Source: Gemmatales bacterium (GTDB lineage: Bacteria; Planctomycetota; Planctomycetia; Gemmatales; Gemmataceae). Taken from it: DNA of 64,000 bases. Location of the stretch: assembly GCA_026004675.1 (NCBI GenBank), contig BPJP01000001.1:558001-622000 (forward strand), in the 5' to 3' direction. The position numbers and the translations under genes were made by a program. Of the stretch, positions 43,201 to 52,013 are shown in pieces. Under the pieces are notes generated by a model. The model did no database searches and was not told the origin of the DNA. It was given only the letters and a program-made list of their open reading frames with translations. Each line of letters opens with the position of its first letter. Position 1 is the stretch's first letter.

Positions 43201-46200
43201 AGCGGTACGAATTCGGCTTCACCGCCGTCGACGAAAACGGGTTCTTTGAAAACGCCGTCCAGCGCCAAAGTCAGCGGAGCTCCCTTTGTGAAGCAATAGG
43301 CTTTGAAAGTGGCGTCGAATTCGGCATAGCCGTCTTTGACTTTGCCGTTGGCATAGGCAGCACTGAGAAGTATGGCACCCTGCAGCGATGTCGCCTGTTG
43401 CTTTGCCAGCCGATCGAGCTGCGAGATCAACTCGGGAGAGCACAATACATGGACGGGATCGGATGCGTTTTTTGCACTGGGGTACAAAAACACCGGATAG
43501 ATTTTCGTGGGTTGGACCTGGGCTGGGGAGGTCGATACAGAGGCGACCACGAGGGCCATCAAACCGCTAGCGATGGCTGCGGTTCGGGGAGCGGCTGTGG
43601 CGGAATGGAGATAGACCGCCAACGCCACCACGCTGCCCGCAATCGCCGGAAACAACGCCAATCCGTGGAGGGATGTGGGCAGCCAAATCAGTCCAAAGCC
43701 GGCCAGCCCCAACCAGGCGAACAAGAAACCACGACGCCACACACGCTCGTAACGCCGCAAAAACCAAGCTATCCACAACAGGAGCAACGTGAGAGCGGCG
43801 CCGACGATTGCCACTCCTTGCTGGTCGACGATATGAATCGACACGGACTCCCTTTCGCTCTGAAGTGGCCGCCAGGATTCCCAGTTCACGCCCAAATTGA
43901 GGCGATCCAATTCCAGTGGAGTGGGTCTGGACGCATGGCGCCGTCCCAGCCACATGGCTGACGATTGGAACCGTCCTGTATCGTCGCGGCCGAAGTCCAC
44001 GGCCTGCTGGATCGCTGCTTCAAGCGATGGTGAGATGGGAGAATCGGTGCCGGATGCAAGACGCCAGGCGAGCAATTGTCGATTCGTTGTCAGCAAGGCA
44101 GCCGATCGACACGGAACATATGCGATGCCAACGGCGTGCCAGGGCCGGTAGACCATTTCTTTTTGGTTGTCTTCATGCTTTTGATTGTCATCGATGCGTG
44201 GCAAGCGTGTCATGGGGGTCAAGCCGGCTTGTTCAAATGCCACGCTGTCGATCACGATCTCCAACTCTCCCTGCAATTGATCGATTACGACACGTTCCAG
44301 AGACTCGCCAAGCGAAGACGGGCCGCGCGGCCGGATTTCCTCATTGAGGCGTGCACACGCCCCGGTAAGGAGATGGCGTTGCAATTCGGCCCAATCGCCG
44401 GCACCCGCTTGCAACAGGTTGATGGCTTGCTTGTGGAATTGAGCCAAACCAAGTTCCGTCACCCGTTGTCCCTGCTGCCAGAGATGAAAACTCTCTGAAT
44501 ACAAAGGTCCAGGCTGGCGAATGTAGCTGTCGTCATCGAGCGGCCTGACACCAGGAGGTAGCCGCCACGCCCGTTCGAAGTCGAGGATGCGAACGGGCAG
44601 CTTGGGTGCCTCCGCCACCACATGAGTCCATAAACGCCAAGATGGGATTGGCTGCTCATAATAAAGCCGACATCGGCTCGAGCCTGCACCAGCCATCGGG
44701 ATCACCACTTCCAGGTTCCCGTCCGGCCTCTTGATACTGTCCAACTGATTGGCCCAGGAATTCTCCACCTGGACGCCAAGACATCGCGAACCGGGAGGCA
44801 AAACCACGGTGAATTCACTTTGTTTCCAGTCGGCAATGACGAACTCGAACGTATGGAGCAGTCGGCCGGCCGGATCGACAGCCGAGGTCAACCGCCCACG
44901 AGTCACGATCGGTGCCCCGCCGGCCAGTTGTTGGTTCTCAGCAGGTCGGCCAACAAACGACAAACCAACATCGCCTTGGCCGTAGCGGAACCGCCGCCAG
45001 GTAGGCCGGTCGTTTTCTCCTCTCGGCGTTTCGACAACGCCGACAGCATGCATGAGAACGGCGTCGACCCCTTCGAATTGAAGGGTCACTTCGCCGTGCA
45101 TGGGATCGGCGGCGGCAACGGAAAGAAGAGGGATATTCCATTGCAGGTTCATGTTGGCCGGCGGCCTGTCGATCACTTTTGCTTGGAAAGAACAGGTCGC
45201 CTGCAAGTAAAGGGGTTTGCCGAGCGGTTCGGCCAAACGCAGACGCCAGCGCTCGACACGCGAAGCTGGTGTCGCTAGTTGGATGCTGGAGATCAGCGGA
45301 GATTGGGAACCGATGAGCAACAATTTTGGCAGCTGCTCCTGCAGTCGCAGCCGGCGTGCGGCGATGACCTGATTGCCGCCACGCAAAGTCTTCCATGACC
45401 AGCGCCCTTCGCCAGGTGCCGAAAGGGTCAGGTCGATCGATTGGGGTTTGCCCACGCGGGGCCTCAAAAGCAACGTGGAAACGATTTCGGCACCGCTTGC
45501 AGTCACCAAGACTCGGCTGTGGCACCGGCTGGCAAGCTGCGTTTGCCGGGGCTGCAGCTCGACCGCTCCCACCGCTGGCGTGCCGCGGAACACATAGACC
45601 AGATCCGGAACAGCTTTGCCCCACGGGCCAGCTTCTTCACTAATCACTGGTGCTGTCGCAGCGTCTACCTTCACTTGAAAATACGGATCAACCGTGAGGC
45701 CGAAGACGGTTCGACGGATTCGTGCCCCGCGAGTCGTAATCAGCGGAAAAGGTAATTTCAGGTTGGGTGCCGGCTCGGCCCAGATGGTCGACTTGTACCA
45801 GATTCGCAATTCCGCCTGACCGGTCGATTTGCTGTCCGCGGTTGCCGTCAGTGGCCGTTGAAGATCGACCAGCAGCGTCTTCTCGTTTCCTTGCCGAGCC
45901 ATGCTCGAGCGTAAGAGCAAGTCGCCAGGCGTCAGTTCGAACCGCTCGATTTCCCAGCCGGACGGGATAGACACCGGCAAACGGAACAGCTGCCCCTGGA
46001 CAACTTCGTAACGGATGACAGCAGCAAGCTGCGATGATTGATGAGCGATCTGCCACCAGATCTTCTGCTCCGTGCGAAAGCTCAAGGGCTTCATGTTCAC
46101 GCGAGCATGCGGTCGCTTGCGTGCGCCTTCATGGATGCCTCGGTCGATGAGCCGCAGCACCTGCCAGCCAGGCTCGGCTTTGCGGACTCCACTTTCACTC

Positions 46201-47345
46201 AGGTCGAGATCGAAGCTGCCGAAATCCCATTCTTCCAGCCGAACATCCGGATGGATTTCTAGAACCAGATTCTCGCCACGATGCAAAGCATCGAGCAGGC
46301 GGATGCCAGGGCAGCGCCACGAACGATCCCCCGCCGACGAGGCAAGGCAATTGATATCCAAAGAGAGCGGCAGCGTTCCTTGAAACGGCTTTTTCAAGCG
46401 GGCGACCAAAATGGCAGGCTGGTTTGGTCTGTTCCCCGGGCGCACCTCCCACGACAGGAGATTGCGGGCGCTGACTTCGTAAGGAACCAGTCCCGGATCG
46501 CATTGAAAACGAAATTCGTCCACACCCTGATGTGGAACTTCCACTTCGAAATGAAACGCCGCTCGGACCAGGTCGGGTTCGATCTGCTGCCGCGATTGCA
46601 CCTGAGCGAGAACGAGCGGTTTGCGGTCGCCGGCACCGGCTTCACGGATTTCGAGATCGAGTTGCGATTGACCTGAGAAATCGATCCGCCATCTCTTCCC
46701 TTCTTTAGCCGGGAATGGACCGCTCAATAGAAAGGTCTCACGATCGACCACGATGAAATTCGGCGGCAAGTGCAATTCGAGTGTGCCGATCGGTGCCTCG
46801 GGAATGCGCAGGTCGAACCGGATGACGCCGGGGGAAGGCGAGCCTCGTGCCGACCACTCCATTTCCACTGTCTGAGACCCTTTGTTCCGAATCAGAACAG
46901 CGAGCTTCTTGCCCGCCAGATCGCCGACGATGGCATCCGACGGGGACATGTTGATGCCTTCGACGGCAAGATTGAAGGGTTCGACAGTTACAATGGCCGC
47001 CTTGTCGTGAGGATTGGAAAAGCGCCATTCGAGCGGTGGCCCGCCCAATTCCACCGTGCCGACGAGATCGTTACCGACGAGTTTGGCACGATAGCGAGCC
47101 TCGAGCAATCGGGGCGGGTTTTCCAGGAGCGTTTTCGCCTGACGTGCGTTGTCAAGGCGGCGCTGAAAATCCTTGTAAGGTAGTTGCAGCCACGAACCTT
47201 CGCTGAGAATGTCGGCTGCCTGTTCGCGAGAAATGACGATTCGTCGGATCGGTAAGGGATCCTGCTGCGATTCGGCCGCCTCGACCACCCAGATTGTGCC
47301 GACAAGCAGCACTACAAAACTGAAACAGCGTGCGCTTCGGAACAT
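40251..47345 (-). CDS. Giant exported membrane protein, two related units fused (2,364 residues)
   Basis: The N-terminus is a signal peptide (FSFVVLLVGTIWVVEA). Residues 25-1165 are beta-rich extracytoplasmic sequence. Three or four hydrophobic helices follow at about 1170-1270 (IVGAALTLLLLWIAWFL and later LMALVVASVSTSPAQVQ, which looks like an internal signal peptide). A second unit spans about 1275-2364 and ends with more helices (LLLVAVVLPWFG, WVFLVLVGILGRLFVVVVWL). Both units contain a similar segment, WQIAHQSSQLAAVIRYEV near 430 and WQIGRAVNSLVAVYEYEV near 1495, so I infer duplication or fusion of two related genes. No enzyme motif or named domain is seen. It follows the 1,089-residue gene after 15 bases and belongs to the same operon. 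Confidence 0.75.
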   Translation of the reverse strand: MFRSARCFSFVVLLVGTIWVVEAAESQQDPLPIRRIVISREQAADILSEGSWLQLPYKDFQRRLDNARQAKTLLENPPRLLEARYRAKLVGNDLVGTVELGGPPLEWRFSNPHDKAAIVTVEPFNLAVEGINMSPSDAIVGDLAGKKLAVLIRNKGSQTVEMEWSARGSPSPGVIRFDLRIPEAPIGTLELHLPPNFIVVDRETFLLSGPFPAKEGKRWRIDFSGQSQLDLEIREAGAGDRKPLVLAQVQSRQQIEPDLVRAAFHFEVEVPHQGVDEFRFQCDPGLVPYEVSARNLLSWEVRPGNRPNQPAILVARLKKPFQGTLPLSLDINCLASSAGDRSWRCPGIRLLDALHRGENLVLEIHPDVRLEEWDFGSFDLDLSESGVRKAEPGWQVLRLIDRGIHEGARKRPHARVNMKPLSFRTEQKIWWQIAHQSSQLAAVIRYEVVQGQLFRLPVSIPSGWEIERFELTPGDLLLRSSMARQGNEKTLLVDLQRPLTATADSKSTGQAELRIWYKSTIWAEPAPNLKLPFPLITTRGARIRRTVFGLTVDPYFQVKVDAATAPVISEEAGPWGKAVPDLVYVFRGTPAVGAVELQPRQTQLASRCHSRVLVTASGAEIVSTLLLRPRVGKPQSIDLTLSAPGEGRWSWKTLRGGNQVIAARRLRLQEQLPKLLLIGSQSPLISSIQLATPASRVERWRLRLAEPLGKPLYLQATCSFQAKVIDRPPANMNLQWNIPLLSVAAADPMHGEVTLQFEGVDAVLMHAVGVVETPRGENDRPTWRRFRYGQGDVGLSFVGRPAENQQLAGGAPIVTRGRLTSAVDPAGRLLHTFEFVIADWKQSEFTVVLPPGSRCLGVQVENSWANQLDSIKRPDGNLEVVIPMAGAGSSRCRLYYEQPIPSWRLWTHVVAEAPKLPVRILDFERAWRLPPGVRPLDDDSYIRQPGPLYSESFHLWQQGQRVTELGLAQFHKQAINLLQAGAGDWAELQRHLLTGACARLNEEIRPRGPSSLGESLERVVIDQLQGELEIVIDSVAFEQAGLTPMTRLPRIDDNQKHEDNQKEMVYRPWHAVGIAYVPCRSAALLTTNRQLLAWRLASGTDSPISPSLEAAIQQAVDFGRDDTGRFQSSAMWLGRRHASRPTPLELDRLNLGVNWESWRPLQSERESVSIHIVDQQGVAIVGAALTLLLLWIAWFLRRYERVWRRGFLFAWLGLAGFGLIWLPTSLHGLALFPAIAGSVVALAVYLHSATAAPRTAAIASGLMALVVASVSTSPAQVQPTKIYPVFLYPSAKNASDPVHVLCSPELISQLDRLAKQQATSLQGAILLSAAYANGKVKDGYAEFDATFKAYCFTKGAPLTLALDGVFKEPVFVDGGEAEFVPLPDKKKGIVFKNLSEGEHELKVTFRVAVRAQGDERSVQFQIPELVQSSLQFTAPASAQALHLVSGRGRQTILSSGPNQPQTLHAELGRLPTVHLRWRHSDQNRRAMLNVREAYLWQIGRAVNSLVAVYEYEVSQGAADTIELNVPAILEVLSVEGRAFDIKSATAPRVNHWSLRGNVLRVGFEQPATGRFRLVVEFVPKNPFGPNVVLPLPMPRNADTGDGMLAYRTTGGIRAELIESERITKLKDLRSFTSAWTNAGLADPGSALPAYTFRRAGGPPFIRLQLSSPTPSIDCSLEIDWAVGQTQADLAATARLRAVTGSFLFIECDLPATLQDVDIIGQQVRSWSRNRSRLQIWLNEPQRQATIQITGWLRLASRKRKGGVEKVIQLEPLRVLGVQNQKTVLHVGSANSAYELVPARTKNLLPITDKHSQHVWHYEAKQPDYAAEFVMSAVAERASIAILSLVEIIDQSIAFHASIDIKIFRGVRTAFVQLSDWEGEVRVEAPGVVSFRERRVNSGRRFWLLTFPEGAVGEYRIRLIGRSPLTEPAISSMPDVTVRVPGHQRRYVAIAGRELQSEVIRHLRVVENPAEELRLWPAEAERIRRAGRAWRIENDDWRLQLIPQTMPVAKPFETLSAEHVASVLDDGSCLFESNYLLYHDSGADLRLNLPKGSLLIDLRVDGVKVPAMYSGANELWLPFPRLGGARSLRVRWYREGAKGRQAEPDLKPPKLSGATSALESWTVYAPPGFLVVPRSGRPHSFAAQTYRRAEAQLSLSIRLAQAASMEEDRRQAQLTSTQERFFRYCRQLEHEAVKQPMWMNRLRELKDRNHQAARELSFEPILRNAELRALTFRIDNHLLDPSIAGMFYGKPTYWLAPQIGEFPHLQMRSVHEGEIYRRAHCSLGVAGLLLVAVVLPWFGRALRWFYFFWPEEMVLLGIAGWQVLGPGWSWVFLVLVGILGRLFVVVVWLLHLFRRWGLKSTVASA

Positions 47346-47360
47346 GAGACAAGCAGATCC

Positions 47361-50300
47361 TTATGCTCGAACGGGATCTTTTCTAGCCGGGATGGCATCT
47401 TCCGTTGGCGGCTCTTTTGGCCATGCCGTCTTCTTGCTTTCGGGTAGCGTCCTCATTCGGGTAAATTCGGGCAGGTTCACCACCTGTCGGCGATATCGCG
47501 TTTGCACCAGCCAGGAAGTTGCCAGGATCAATGCGAGAATGGCAGCGCCCGGCTCACAGCCATAGACAACCGTTGTCAGAACGTCCGGCCAGAAGATTCC
47601 CATATAGGCAAGTCCAAGTGCCAGCAGAAATAATGCGGTCCAGAAAATGCTGCGCGGCAACGGGGCGAAACTGAGAATCAGACCGCCAATCAGAAATATC
47701 AGCGATGTCCCAAGCAACCACGCTTGACGCGGGAACTTCATCACGCGAAGTGGCTCAAGCGACGTCCGCCACGCTACGAATCCGCCTGGTGTCCCATTGG
47801 CGACTGCTTCGCCGGTCAACGGCAATTCTGGCCCTAACAACCAGCGCTCCAAGTCGGCTTTTCGAACCGCGGGTTTTGGCGTCAACAATCCGCCTCGCCA
47901 TTCCCACGCAAGCGCTGTGCCCGGTCCGCCGGAGTCGTACAACGGAATCCATTGCGGCGGCATGGTGACTTCCCAACGCACCCGACCCAAGAAAACATCG
48001 CCACGCAAGACTGGCGGATAAAACGTGCTCTTCAATGCACTATTGCCTTTTGTCCCTCCCGGAGCAATCTCGTAGCGAATGTCCAGGATCACCGGAGGCC
48101 GATAATTCTCCGGATTGATCATCAATCGGACCGTCTCACCCGAGGCATCGCTGACTCGTTGTTGCGGAAGCAATTTGCCAGCAAGTCGAACCTGCAGGTT
48201 CAAACCAGCCAATAGGGCGGGAAGCTCCAGATCGAGCTGCTGTGCTTTCAGTCGGCTAATGAGGAATCGAACACGGTACGATTGCGTCTCACCTTCCTTC
48301 ATTGCCACTTGCACCAGCGCCCGATCAATCACGACAGGCATCAGTGAATCGTGGGATGTTCGCACGCGCCGGAGGACGAGACGGGCCTCCTTCTGAGTGG
48401 TTGCGACGACCAGTGATGTCAGGCTGTCGTGTTCGGGGACGATCTCGGCTGGTTGTTCAAGCCAAGGTCCTGGCCCGATAGCCACGTGCTCGCCCAAAGC
48501 GCACCAGACGCGGACTTTGGTCTTCGACTGGGTTGCGTCGCGGGCTTTCACAATCGGCACAGCGACAACTTCGCCTTCAGGCAGAGGAAAAGAACAGGTC
48601 AGCTCGAGAGTGGTCTTCTGGTTCGGATTGTCGAGACGGACGAGGCCATCACCAACGAGCACGCCGCCTTTGCTGATGCGGACATCCGCCGTTTCCTTGG
48701 GAATCTCCAGGTAAGCATAGCCGGGAGAAACATCGGGGAATTGGAAAACCAACTGCTGGCGAATGTCTCCTTGATGGCGGCGCAGCGTCAGATCGACGAT
48801 CGAATCGACAACCAATTCTGGCCGATAGGGTCTCCAGTGAACGGACATCGTGTCGCGGATGCGGTGCCAGCGCCAAGTGTATTGGTGAGTGCCCGGCGGC
48901 AGCGCGTCTGCATCGAGGTTCGCGTCCACGAGTTCAAATGAAGGAGGCAGGATGGCCGTGAACTGGCTGCCTCGGTCGAAAGTCTTGACAGGTCGTGGCA
49001 ATCGCAACTTGAGGTGTTGAACGCCTTGCTCCAAGAGCGCTCGGGCGGGCAAGGTGATGTCAAAAGGCGACACTTGCCGTTTCACCCGGACGACAGCCAT
49101 ACCCCGGCTACGGTCGATCTCGAAGCCTTCGATCAGGTTCAATGGCATCACACCTCGTTCTTCGTCGAACGGGTAATCCCGAGGGATATCGATTTCGAGC
49201 GTTTCGACCCCGATGCGATTCGGTACCACGTGAATTTTGGTGTCAAGCTCATATTCTCCTTTGAGAATACGCAATGTATGTTCGACGCTGGTTTCGACAG
49301 CGCCTTCAACGTTGTCGATTTGCAGTTCCAGCAAAGCGAGGTCGGGTTTTGCGGTCTCACTGGGGGCGGGAAGATTCCAGAAATTAAAGGCTGCGACCAC
49401 GTCACGATCGCGCATCTCCTGGGGAATTTCTCGCTGACTGACTTCGCCGCGGAAGACGTAATTGAGGCGCAACCTCTCGGGAGCGCTCACGAGAACGGTG
49501 CCGCGCTGGCGATATGCTCCTGCTACAGAAAACGGTCCTACCGGAATCGTCGCCCCTTTACGTACCTGTTTCACCTGAAAGACAAGCCTTAATGGATCGC
49601 TATTAGGCGTCTTGTAGCGCACCACCAGCCACGGTGTCGATGGTTTCGGAAGCTCGATGGCAACGAATCGTTTCTGGTTTTGCGACGCTGGTTCCTTGAG
49701 GTCGAATTGCACGTGCGGCGGAATCTTGATGCGCCATTCGCTGACGGCACCGCGGAGCACTTGCAGATCCATGGTTACATCGTTGGTGATGCCCCGCCGC
49801 TCATCGATGTGAACGTGAACCTCGCTGTCGGCAGCCACCAAAGGAGCGGTGCCTTTCGGCATCGGCGTCGCGCCTTGCCAGCTGACCTGCAACTTGTCCG
49901 TCGAACCCAGATCGAAGTCGGCGACGGCAGTTTGTCCCGCCGACGTGCGCGTTGCCACTTCGGTCTTGTTGATACGGATTTTCTTCACCGAATTGGGCAA
50001 GGTTAAACGATCCAGTTTCGTTATCACCATCCATGGCAGATTCAATTCGAAACCCTGTTCGTTGCCTTTGTTGCCTTGGACCACAATGGGAACGGAAACA
50101 TCCAGCGACAACTCGTGTTTGCCTGGATTTCGAATCAAGACAACGTAGCCTTCGTCGGCGGTTTTGGGCTTCACGAAAAATGGCAACTCCGTGACATTGA
50201 TTCGCGCTTGACGGGGGATCGCATTCTGGCAACCCAAAGAAACGAGTTGGTCCGGTTGGTCGGTAATGATGGTGAACTTGATCTGCAAATGGGCTTGGTC

Positions 50301-50630
50301 CCCCTCGATGCGGCCCGAAATGCGCCCTACGCTGGGGGGATGAAGTTTCTCCTGCTGTTGAGAACGAGCTTTGGCGGCCGCGCTTGCCAGCTTTTCATAT
50401 TCCTCGGCAGATAAGGTGCGAACGATCTCGCCCTTTTCGTTGAGAACGTAGACGGAACCTGGAGGAAGTTTAAGCGCGTCAAGGATTTTTGTTAATGGCG
50501 TTTTGGCCTTGTCGGATTGGTCGCTGGTCGATTGGCCTGCGGAATCCGCACCCTGGAGCAAGATGGCCGTAAATGCCAAAATGCCCAGCGCCTGACGAAG
50601 AATCGCGCTCACGATGGCTCCCCTGTTCAT
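47361..50630 (-). CDS. Large exported membrane protein (1,089 residues)
   Basis: Starting at 50630 the protein has a signal peptide (AILRQALGILAFTAILLQGADSAG). Residues 40-960 are beta-rich extracytoplasmic sequence opening with LKLPPGSVYVLNEKGEIVRTL and a coiled stretch. The C-terminus has four hydrophobic helices (LLGTSLIFLIGGLILSFA, IFWTALFLLALGLAYMGIFW, AAILALILATSWLVQTR) and a charged cytoplasmic-type tail. This layout, large exported part plus C-terminal helices, is shared with each unit of the next gene. No enzyme motif is seen. An upstream frame start at 50693 would add 21 residues before the signal peptide and is less likely. It lies downstream of the ECF sigma and small membrane protein genes, beyond a terminator-like hairpin. 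Confidence 0.75.
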   Translation of the reverse strand: MNRGAIVSAILRQALGILAFTAILLQGADSAGQSTSDQSDKAKTPLTKILDALKLPPGSVYVLNEKGEIVRTLSAEEYEKLASAAAKARSQQQEKLHPPSVGRISGRIEGDQAHLQIKFTIITDQPDQLVSLGCQNAIPRQARINVTELPFFVKPKTADEGYVVLIRNPGKHELSLDVSVPIVVQGNKGNEQGFELNLPWMVITKLDRLTLPNSVKKIRINKTEVATRTSAGQTAVADFDLGSTDKLQVSWQGATPMPKGTAPLVAADSEVHVHIDERRGITNDVTMDLQVLRGAVSEWRIKIPPHVQFDLKEPASQNQKRFVAIELPKPSTPWLVVRYKTPNSDPLRLVFQVKQVRKGATIPVGPFSVAGAYRQRGTVLVSAPERLRLNYVFRGEVSQREIPQEMRDRDVVAAFNFWNLPAPSETAKPDLALLELQIDNVEGAVETSVEHTLRILKGEYELDTKIHVVPNRIGVETLEIDIPRDYPFDEERGVMPLNLIEGFEIDRSRGMAVVRVKRQVSPFDITLPARALLEQGVQHLKLRLPRPVKTFDRGSQFTAILPPSFELVDANLDADALPPGTHQYTWRWHRIRDTMSVHWRPYRPELVVDSIVDLTLRRHQGDIRQQLVFQFPDVSPGYAYLEIPKETADVRISKGGVLVGDGLVRLDNPNQKTTLELTCSFPLPEGEVVAVPIVKARDATQSKTKVRVWCALGEHVAIGPGPWLEQPAEIVPEHDSLTSLVVATTQKEARLVLRRVRTSHDSLMPVVIDRALVQVAMKEGETQSYRVRFLISRLKAQQLDLELPALLAGLNLQVRLAGKLLPQQRVSDASGETVRLMINPENYRPPVILDIRYEIAPGGTKGNSALKSTFYPPVLRGDVFLGRVRWEVTMPPQWIPLYDSGGPGTALAWEWRGGLLTPKPAVRKADLERWLLGPELPLTGEAVANGTPGGFVAWRTSLEPLRVMKFPRQAWLLGTSLIFLIGGLILSFAPLPRSIFWTALFLLALGLAYMGIFWPDVLTTVVYGCEPGAAILALILATSWLVQTRYRRQVVNLPEFTRMRTLPESKKTAWPKEPPTEDAIPARKDPVRA

Positions 50631-50718
50631 CGAGTTGCGAAAGCGGAAGGCCAGCCTGTATTTTCTGCAAGGCGAGGGAGATTTGCAAGCCAATCAGGCG
50701 AGAAGCGTTGGGAACGAG

Positions 50719-50758
50719 AAAACCCACGGCCGAATAAACGGGGAAATCGGCCGTGGGT
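50719..50758 (-). terminator. Terminator or attenuator between the sigma pair and the large proteins
   Basis: The stem ACCCACGGCCGA (50722-50733) pairs with TCGGCCGTGGGT (50747-50758); on the minus strand it is followed by TTTT (complement of 50719-50722, partly within the stem base). It lies 26 bases past the stop of the small membrane protein gene and about 90 bases before the next start. Confidence 0.7.
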
Positions 50759-50783
50759 CTGTGCGAGACTTCTCAAGCGCCGC

Positions 50784-51104
50784 TTAACGATTCTGATACA
50801 CCGGATGGGCGGGTTTTACGAGCTGCCTGGCGGTATCGCTTTCTCGGGCACCGCCTGGTTCACTGGGAGCGCTTCGGAAGACGCCCGTCAAGACGAGGCT
50901 ACCGAAAAAGAGCAAAGCGAGCGTCACCGCCAGAGCGAAGCGGCTTTGATGTACCTTTTCCGAGCGTTGTCGTGTCGCCGTCGCACTCGTGCAGACGCGA
51001 ACAGGCGCCTGCCAGCGCGGCCACGGGCTTGGCACCTCCGATTTGAAGAAGCGCTCCAAAAGCTCATCCACATCCGATCTTGTTTCTTGCCTGCTGGTGT
51101 TCAT
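50784..51104 (-). CDS. Small single-helix membrane protein, putative anti-sigma factor
   Basis: This 106-residue protein has a soluble N-terminus with DVDELLERFFKSEVPSPWPRWQ, then one transmembrane helix (FALAVTLALLFFGSLVLTGVF, residues 56-76) and a short outer tail. Its start overlaps the stop of the ECF sigma gene by 4 bases (51101-51104), so the pair is translationally coupled, as is usual for sigma/anti-sigma pairs. It lacks the HxxxCxxC motif of zinc-type anti-sigma factors. The LLERFFKSEVPSPWP segment resembles proteins found beside ECF genes in other planctomycetes. Anti-sigma function is inferred from position and topology only. Confidence 0.65.
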   Translation of the reverse strand: MNTSRQETRSDVDELLERFFKSEVPSPWPRWQAPVRVCTSATATRQRSEKVHQSRFALAVTLALLFFGSLVLTGVFRSAPSEPGGARESDTARQLVKPAHPVYQNR

Positions 51105-51673
51105 GATGCACTCACTACTCCCTGGGCCGTCAAGCGTTCGGCCAGGCGCTGCCTCGCCCGGCTTAAACGCATGTGCACGGCGGTTGCATTGATCTCCAAG
51201 GCTGCTGCAATCTGGCTCGCGCTATAGTCCAAACCGTAACGCATTGTAAGAATCTGCCGGTCCGCTTCAGGCATCTCCTCCAGCACCGATCGCAGCTGTT
51301 CAAATAGTTCCGATTTCTCCAGCTGTTCCAGCGGTAGTTCGTCTTTAGAGCGAACACCGTTCATCAATTGCGGCGGATGCGTGCCATTTCGGCGAAAAGC
51401 ACTCTTGGCATAATCTTCTGCCAGGTTGCGGGTAACACGCATCAACCATGCCCGCGGATTCTGGATCTCTTCGCCCTGTTCCCTTTGACGCCACAAGCGC
51501 AAGAACGCTTCTTGCATGATGTCCGAGGCGATATCCGCATTCAAATACCGCGCGTACACCATCGCCCAGACTTCGCGACTATGATTCTCATAGATCGCTT
51601 CGAAGTCTTGGGAACTCGAGCCGTTCGAGTGCGGGCTTGGGTTCATATTTGAATTTACCCCGTCGCTCTGCAT
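51101..51673 (-). CDS. ECF-type RNA polymerase sigma factor
   Basis: This 190-residue protein has sigma region 2 at about 22-92 (FEAIYENHSREVWAMVYARY, DIMQEAFLRLWRQ) and region 4 at about 125-180 (LEEMPEADRQILTMRYGLDY, SASQIAAALEINATAVHMRLSRAR). There is no region 3, as expected for extracytoplasmic-function factors. ATG codons at 51673 and 51646 are both possible starts. It is the first gene of a leftward unit with the small membrane protein and, past a hairpin, the two giant envelope proteins, which are candidate targets. The upstream DNA contains GGAAT-like elements but no clear ECF promoter that I can defend. Confidence 0.9.
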   Translation of the reverse strand: MQSDGVNSNMNPSPHSNGSSSQDFEAIYENHSREVWAMVYARYLNADIASDIMQEAFLRLWRQREQGEEIQNPRAWLMRVTRNLAEDYAKSAFRRNGTHPPQLMNGVRSKDELPLEQLEKSELFEQLRSVLEEMPEADRQILTMRYGLDYSASQIAAALEINATAVHMRLSRARQRLAERLTAQGVVSAS

Positions 51674-51945
51674 GGAAGACGAACGAAATGCGGATTCCTA
51701 ACGCCCCATTCCCATTTTTCGAGTCTACCGCTTCCCAATCCCCCACGCAACAAGCGAGCTCCTCTCCCTCCACTAGCCGCCACCACGCAAAGGTGGTGGA
51801 ATCTTGTACACAAAGCAATAGCATAAAGCAAAGCCTATCCTTTTGGTCTCGCCAGGAAAGGATCCCTGATTGTGGAGGCGTCGTAACGCCGTTTCGCAGG
51901 GTGGACGACGGCTGATGGCAACTCCTCGCCGGCTGCGTTGCGCTC
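51674..51945. other. Divergent intergenic region upstream of the sigma gene
   Basis: This stretch separates the leftward ECF sigma gene from the rplM promoter. No gene is supported. It should carry the sigma gene's own promoter, but no confident boxes were found. Confidence 0.4.
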
Positions 51946-51973
51946 TTGACGCATCGCTATCGTGATTTATGAT
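51946..51973 (+). promoter_or_regulatory. Sigma-70-type promoter of the rplM-rpsI operon
   Basis: TTGACG (51946-51951) and TATGAT (51968-51973) are separated by 16 bases, 40 bases upstream of the rplM start. Both boxes match five of six consensus bases. Confidence 0.6.
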
Positions 51974-52013
51974 AACCGTTTACCAACGAAATTGTTTTGC
52001 TAAAGGCTGCGCT

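Noticed and set aside
51588..51824. 78-codon minus-strand ORF over the sigma factor start
   Set aside because: It overlaps the ECF sigma gene in another frame and its translation has no family features.
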